Of a stretch of 64,000 bases of DNA, positions 60,346-64,000 are shown one piece after another; position 1 is the first letter of the stretch, and each line of letters starts with the position of its first letter. The position numbers were made by a program, and so were the translations under genes. Source of the stretch: UBA7916 sp036121365. Its GTDB lineage: Bacteria; Pseudomonadota; Gammaproteobacteria; Comchoanobacterales; Comchoanobacteraceae. The notes under the pieces were generated by a model that was not told where the DNA came from, searched no databases, and was given only the letters and a program-made list of their open reading frames with translations. The stretch spans positions 58,339-122,338 of the forward strand of contig JAZAFR010000029.1 of NCBI GenBank assembly GCA_036121365.1, given 5' to 3'.

Positions 60346-61017
60346 TTATTCAATTTCTCTGACTCTTCTCTTTAAGCACTGTTGAAGGATGGTATCGAGC
60401 AATTGATCTTGACTGCACAGTGTGCTCTGTATTTCCTTATGCCAAAGCTGAACTTTGGTATCATACACAATAACACTGTCAATATTGGCATTCCGACCTG
60501 CAAGGACGTCGTCCATCTGGTCTCCAATCATCAGTGCCTGTCTGTGTGGTATTTTGTGCGCGTCACAGTGCTTGTTCAGCATCATCGGGTTTGGTTTGGC
60601 TGCAGATTGATCCGCAAACTCTATTGCTGAGAAATACGATATCACCATGGTATTTTCTAGCTCAGGCAGGGCTAGTTTTTTGGGTTTATTTGTCGCAATC
60701 GTTAGTATGAATCCGCAATTTTTTAGGTGCTTAAGCATGCTCAATGTCTTGGGAAATAATTCTAAGTATTGGCTGTTTTTGACGTAATATTTTGAAAATA
60801 TCTCATAGTACGTATCACCACTTGTTGATGTTCCTTCACATAATTTTTCACATAACAGCTTTCCAGGTTTCCCAAGTTGCGTCTTTAAAAACTCTTCAGA
60901 GATGTGTTTGAGGTTTGTCTCTTTTATGGTTTCTAGATGTGATTTTATGACAGACCGATTGCTATTTAGAAGCGTGCCATCCCAGTCGAAGATCAATAGC
61001 TTTTTCTTTGACTCCAT
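60346..61017 (-). CDS. HAD-family phosphatase, phosphoglycolate-phosphatase-like
   Basis: 223 residues. HAD motif I is FDWDGTLLNSN (nucleophile and acid Asp) at about 9-19, motif II is IATNKPKK, the conserved Lys is in the AKPNP segment and motif IV is IGDQMDDVLAG. The cap domain (about 20-90) is the C1 type of Gph-like phosphatases. The substrate may be phosphoglycolate or another small phosphoester. It is transcribed away from hflK. Confidence 0.88.
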   Translation of the reverse strand: MESKKKLLIFDWDGTLLNSNRSVIKSHLETIKETNLKHISEEFLKTQLGKPGKLLCEKLCEGTSTSGDTYYEIFSKYYVKNSQYLELFPKTLSMLKHLKNCGFILTIATNKPKKLALPELENTMVISYFSAIEFADQSAAKPNPMMLNKHCDAHKIPHRQALMIGDQMDDVLAGRNANIDSVIVYDTKVQLWHKEIQSTLCSQDQLLDTILQQCLKRRVREIE

Positions 61018-61174
61018 CTCTTTTGTTCCGTTGAATTATTCTTATTCTACGTAATTTTTTTGAGAATCACAATCTTTTTGTTCTCGCCGGATTTCATTAT
61101 CACTATTTTGATCATTCTGCGTTTTTTCTTCGTCGATATTCGCATCTAATCTACTTGTGTATTCTCATATCTTG

Positions 61175-61183
61175 TGTGATAAT
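61175..61183 (+). promoter_or_regulatory. Extended -10 element upstream of hflK
   Basis: TGTGATAAT, a TGnGATAAT extended -10 about 29 bases before ATG 61213. Since hflK is separated from hflX here, it needs its own promoter. Confidence 0.4.
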
Positions 61184-61212
61184 ATTTTTTATTTTCTTTA
61201 CAGGGGTAAATT

Positions 61213-62271
61213 ATGGCTGCACCATCTACGTCTAAAATGAATGATGAAAACAATCCTTGGGAGCGTAAGCGTCCTAAGCAACCGCCCAATATTGATGAGT
61301 TATTGATGAAATACGGCAAAAAGTATTTTAAGAATGGTTCTGGATCTGGTGGGCAGACCAATGGATTCATGTTTATTTTGTTGTTCTCTGCCTTGTTTCT
61401 GTTCTGGTTGATCTCAGGTTTTTACATGGTGAAACCTGCTGAAGAGGGTGTTTTATTGCGCTTTGGAAAGTATCAATATAAAGTTGATCCAGGCTTGCAC
61501 TGGATGGCAAGAGGGATTGATACGGTTTATGTTTTGAATACCAATCGGATTGAGACATGGAACTACTCTGCAGAAATGTTAACCAAGGATGAGAATTATG
61601 CCAAGGTTGCATTGAGTGTGTTTTACAGAATAGGTAACCCTGAAGATTACTTATTTAAGGTTCAAGATCCAGTTACGAGTATGGAGAATGCTGTTGCAAG
61701 TGCGCTGAGGCAAGTCGTTGGACATACAGATCTTGAAGCAATATTGACAACGGGTAAAGAAGAGGCGCGTCTTCAGGTCGAAAAACTGGTATATGATATT
61801 CTGGATGATTATCAAACTGGTATTATTGTGACCGACGTGAAGATGCAAGAAGCGACTGTACCGCAGAGCGTGATCAAAGCTTTTGATAATGTGATCACTG
61901 CCAGAGAAGAAAAAGCAGCTAAGATCAGTCAAGGTGAACGTTATGTCAAGGATATATTGCCAAAAGCCAGAGGTAAGGCAAGGCGTGTGATTGAGGAGTC
62001 AAAGGCTTATCAAGATCAGGTTGTATTGAGTGCTCAAGCAGATGTGGCAAAATATTTGGCATTGTTGCCGCAGTACAAACAAAATTCAAAAATACTAACC
62101 GAGCGTTTGTACTTGGAGACGTTGCAGAATGCACTTGGTCGTTTGAATAAAGTTTATGTCAATGATTCAAAATCGCTTCTGTATTTGCCTGCGGGCGATG
62201 ACATGTTGTCAAAGCAGAAAATTGGTCTAATCAATCAGATGTCTTCTGATTTAGATAAGAAGCAAAAATAG
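61213..62271 (+). CDS. hflK: FtsH modulator HflK
   Basis: Inner-membrane SPFH/prohibitin-type subunit of the HflKC complex that surrounds FtsH. It has 352 residues. The Pro-rich N-terminus NPWERKRPKQPPNIDELL is typical of HflK. One membrane helix lies at about 55-75, followed by the SPFH domain (GFYMVKPAEEGVLLRFGKYQY.., TDLEAILTTGKEEARLQ) and a C-terminal coiled-coil region. hflC follows 11 bases later. Confidence 0.97.
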   Translation: MAAPSTSKMNDENNPWERKRPKQPPNIDELLMKYGKKYFKNGSGSGGQTNGFMFILLFSALFLFWLISGFYMVKPAEEGVLLRFGKYQYKVDPGLHWMARGIDTVYVLNTNRIETWNYSAEMLTKDENYAKVALSVFYRIGNPEDYLFKVQDPVTSMENAVASALRQVVGHTDLEAILTTGKEEARLQVEKLVYDILDDYQTGIIVTDVKMQEATVPQSVIKAFDNVITAREEKAAKISQGERYVKDILPKARGKARRVIEESKAYQDQVVLSAQADVAKYLALLPQYKQNSKILTERLYLETLQNALGRLNKVYVNDSKSLLYLPAGDDMLSKQKIGLINQMSSDLDKKQK

Positions 62272-62282
62272 GGGAGGATGAT

Positions 62283-63206
62283 ATGAATATGAAACAAACA
62301 AGTGGTGGACGTTCTGGGGTGGCTGTCAATGCGATAATCATTGTTTTTTTGGCTGCGGTTTTATTGCTTTTATCTACAATTTTTGTGGTGTTTGAAGGCA
62401 GGCAGGCATTGGTCAGTCGTTTTGGAAAATTAAAGACACGTTCTGACGGAAGCATATTGGTCTATCAGCCAGGTTTGCATTTTTATGTGCCTTTATTTGA
62501 TTCTGTTAAGCCCATTGATATGCGTTTACAGGGTTTTTTGGTTCCATCTGAGCGTATTTATACTCAGGAGCAAAAGAATGTTAAGATTGATTATTATGTG
62601 CGCTATGTGGTTTCAGATGTCAATCGATTTTATTTGAGTACCAATGCGAACTTCTTTAAGGCCAACTCTATATTAAGAGGTAAGATCAACGATTCACTTC
62701 GTGAGGAGATAGGTAAGCGCCAACTCAATGAAGTCATCACTGGTCAGCGTGGTGATATCATGTCAACGTTGCGTTCTAAATCTGATGAAAGTGCTAAAAA
62801 TATTGGCCTCAAAGTGATTGATGTTCGGATTGTGAAACTAGACTATCCGCAGGAAGTATCACAAAGTGTGTACACGCGCATGCGTGAGGCCAGAGAGAGA
62901 ATGGCCACCATGTATCGTTCAGAAGGTGATTCAGAAAGTGAAATCATCCGTGCACAAGGAGATGCTGAAGTTGTTAGGATTTTGGCAAAATCAAAACAGG
63001 AGGGTGCAGAGATTCGTGCCCAAGGTGATTCAAAGGCTGCAGAGATATACAATCAGGCATACAGTCAGAATGTGAGCTTTTTTGAGTTCATACGTCACAT
63101 GGAACTATATGATAAAACCATCAGAGATAATGAAATGATGCTTTTAGATTTAAAGTCATTCAATGTGTTTGATCAGTTGACTGGTAATTTGTCAATGAAA
63201 AAATAA
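62283..63206 (+). CDS. hflC: FtsH modulator HflC
   Basis: Partner of HflK in the same FtsH-regulating complex. It has 307 residues. One N-terminal membrane helix (about 14-35) precedes the SPFH domain (VVFEGRQALVSRFGKL..PGLHFYVPLFDSV, RLEVITGQRGDIM-like NEVITGQRGDIMSTL, KVIDVRIVKLDYP) and the helical segment GDSESEIIRAQGDAEVVRILA. GGAGGA precedes the ATG. It is the last gene of the transcript; a terminator follows. Confidence 0.97.
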   Translation: MNMKQTSGGRSGVAVNAIIIVFLAAVLLLLSTIFVVFEGRQALVSRFGKLKTRSDGSILVYQPGLHFYVPLFDSVKPIDMRLQGFLVPSERIYTQEQKNVKIDYYVRYVVSDVNRFYLSTNANFFKANSILRGKINDSLREEIGKRQLNEVITGQRGDIMSTLRSKSDESAKNIGLKVIDVRIVKLDYPQEVSQSVYTRMREARERMATMYRSEGDSESEIIRAQGDAEVVRILAKSKQEGAEIRAQGDSKAAEIYNQAYSQNVSFFEFIRHMELYDKTIRDNEMMLLDLKSFNVFDQLTGNLSMKK

Positions 63207-63227
63207 GTCTTTTGTAATCTCATACTC

Positions 63228-63260
63228 GCCCTTGTTGATAGAAACAGCAAGGGCTTTTTT
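63228..63260 (+). terminator. Rho-independent terminator of hflKC
   Basis: GCCCTTGTTG (63228-63237) pairs with CAGCAAGGGC (63245-63254; one G-T) around the loop ATAGAAA, followed by T6. Confidence 0.9.
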
Positions 63261-63510
63261 ATTTTTTATTTTCGTTTTCTGTCTAAAATAAAATTATATG
63301 GTCATTGTCCATTAAGACGGCGTTGTTACTTGGTTCAGTGTTTTTAAGTGCCTGAAAATGTATTATTTTTATTGCTTTTTTTAATTTTAAATGTTGTCAA
63401 AATGCAATGATTTTTCCGATAAAAACTCAGTTTTTGAACTCATTTTATTTGTGGCAACATCGTCTAGTAAAATTATTTAAGAAAAAATTAAAAAAAAACC
63501 CAATTCTAGC

Positions 63511-63539
63511 TTGACCTCTGCTCAGTTTCGATTTAAGAT
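63511..63539 (+). promoter_or_regulatory. Strong sigma70 promoter of the final outer-membrane protein gene
   Basis: TTGACC (63511-63516), 17-nt spacer, TAAGAT (63534-63539). Both hexamers match 5 of 6 consensus bases at optimal spacing. Predicted transcription starts near 63546. Confidence 0.75.
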
Positions 63540-63569
63540 TATTTTAATCACACTAACAGAGGAAATATT

Positions 63570-64000
63570 GTGAAGAAACTAAACAAAATTTTGAAGTTTT
63601 CTGCTTTCACCTTGTTGTGCACATCCAGCCTTATGGCTGCTGTTGGCGACAACATGTCTGCAGGGCTAGGCGTAAACATCGGTAATGATGTTCAGCAGCA
63701 AACATATTTAGATAACTACACCACAAACCACGGTAATGGACCTTTGGTTGGTGTAGATTTTCAAACACAATTCAAGATGATGGACACAGGAAGTGCCGTT
63801 GCAATGCTTGACTTGAGAAACGTATACTATGAGAAAGTAAAGACTGACACATTGGGTGTGGGTTTTGTATACCGTTTAAAAAACAGTAGTACATTTGGGC
63901 AGGGCTTCCATGTTGCTTATGACTACACATGGTATGATGACTTAGATTTCCAACAAGTGGCATTGGGTCATGAATCAAATTTCCAAGGTTATGATACAAG
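63570..64000 (+). CDS. Outer-membrane beta-barrel protein, 3' partial (inverse-autotransporter-like)
   Basis: GTG start at 63570 with AGAGGA upstream; open to the window end (143 codons seen). The signal peptide has a basic start, hydrophobic core and ends near SLMAA. After it come alternating short strands rich in Gly, Tyr, Asp, Asn: AGLGVNIGND, LVGVDFQTQF, TLGVGFVYRL, GFHVAYDYTWYD, QVALGHESNFQGYD. The pattern is that of an outer-membrane barrel, and the Gly-x-Gly-x-x-Tyr strands followed by a YDYTWYD segment resemble the N-terminal barrel of intimin/invasin-type inverse autotransporters. The strong promoter suggests an abundant surface protein. Whether a passenger domain follows cannot be seen. 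Confidence 0.65.
   Translation, partial: MKKLNKILKFSAFTLLCTSSLMAAVGDNMSAGLGVNIGNDVQQQTYLDNYTTNHGNGPLVGVDFQTQFKMMDTGSAVAMLDLRNVYYEKVKTDTLGVGFVYRLKNSSTFGQGFHVAYDYTWYDDLDFQQVALGHESNFQGYDT

Larger units (their letters stand above)
63207..63569. other. Intergenic region hflC / outer-membrane protein gene
   Basis: 363 AT-rich bases with the hflC terminator at the left and a strong sigma70 promoter at the right. No gene recognised between. Confidence 0.6.

Overview
The window is an AT-rich gammaproteobacterial chromosome segment. The conserved gene order (pheS-pheT-ihfA, serC-cmk-rpsA, mnmA-mfd, miaA..hfq-hflX..hflK-hflC) fits Gammaproteobacteria. Short housekeeping proteins, a decaying nagZ and many host-interaction-like ORFans suggest a host-associated, probably intracellular, lineage of Legionella/Coxiella type. 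That placement is inference: there is no rRNA here and no search was run.

Layout. 1-3750: pheS (5' truncated), pheT, ihfA and tRNA-Pro(GGG). 3.8-7.1 kb: an unrecognised membrane protein coupled to mutL. 7.4-14.3 kb: a chaperone-usher surface-fibre locus with three divergent pilin-like subunits, a PapD-like chaperone and an outer-membrane usher with an unusual acidic tail. 14.5-15.1 kb: a secreted-effector-like protein with two 58-residue repeats. 15.4-23.9 kb: gyrA, serC, cmk, rpsA, accA, tilS. 24.0-25.6 kb: a putative CE-clan (Ulp1-like) cysteine protease with a membrane hairpin. 25.7-32.5 kb: recD2, a LysE-type exporter, mdh, lgt, an FAD monooxygenase. 32.5-36.3 kb: an accessory patch with a ZIP-like transporter, helical ORFans and a nonsense-disrupted nagZ. 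36.6-42.6 kb: mfd, mnmA, icd. 42.6-46.7 kb: a second accessory patch with a helical ORFan, a SopB/IpgD-type CX5R phosphatase and a DoxX protein. 47.0-63.2 kb: nrdA-nrdB, miaA, hfq, hflX, hflK, hflC, with accessory genes (coiled-coil, MAPEG-like, Lys-Pro-rich, NlpC/P60-like proteins and gph) wedged between members of a normally compact cluster. 63.57-64.0 kb: the start of an outer-membrane beta-barrel gene that runs off the window.

The main theme is a conserved backbone mostly on the plus strand, with single lineage-specific genes, mostly on the minus strand, inserted at operon boundaries. Three of these carry eukaryote-directed enzyme signatures: a Ulp1-like protease, an inositol-phosphate phosphatase and an NlpC/P60-type hydrolase. 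None has an obvious Sec signal, and all are good candidates for translocated effectors. No secretion-system genes lie in the window, so the delivery route is unknown. Other points: GyrA carries Leu at the Ser83-equivalent quinolone position, a NrdR-box-like pair precedes nrdA, and several promoters are of the extended -10 type.
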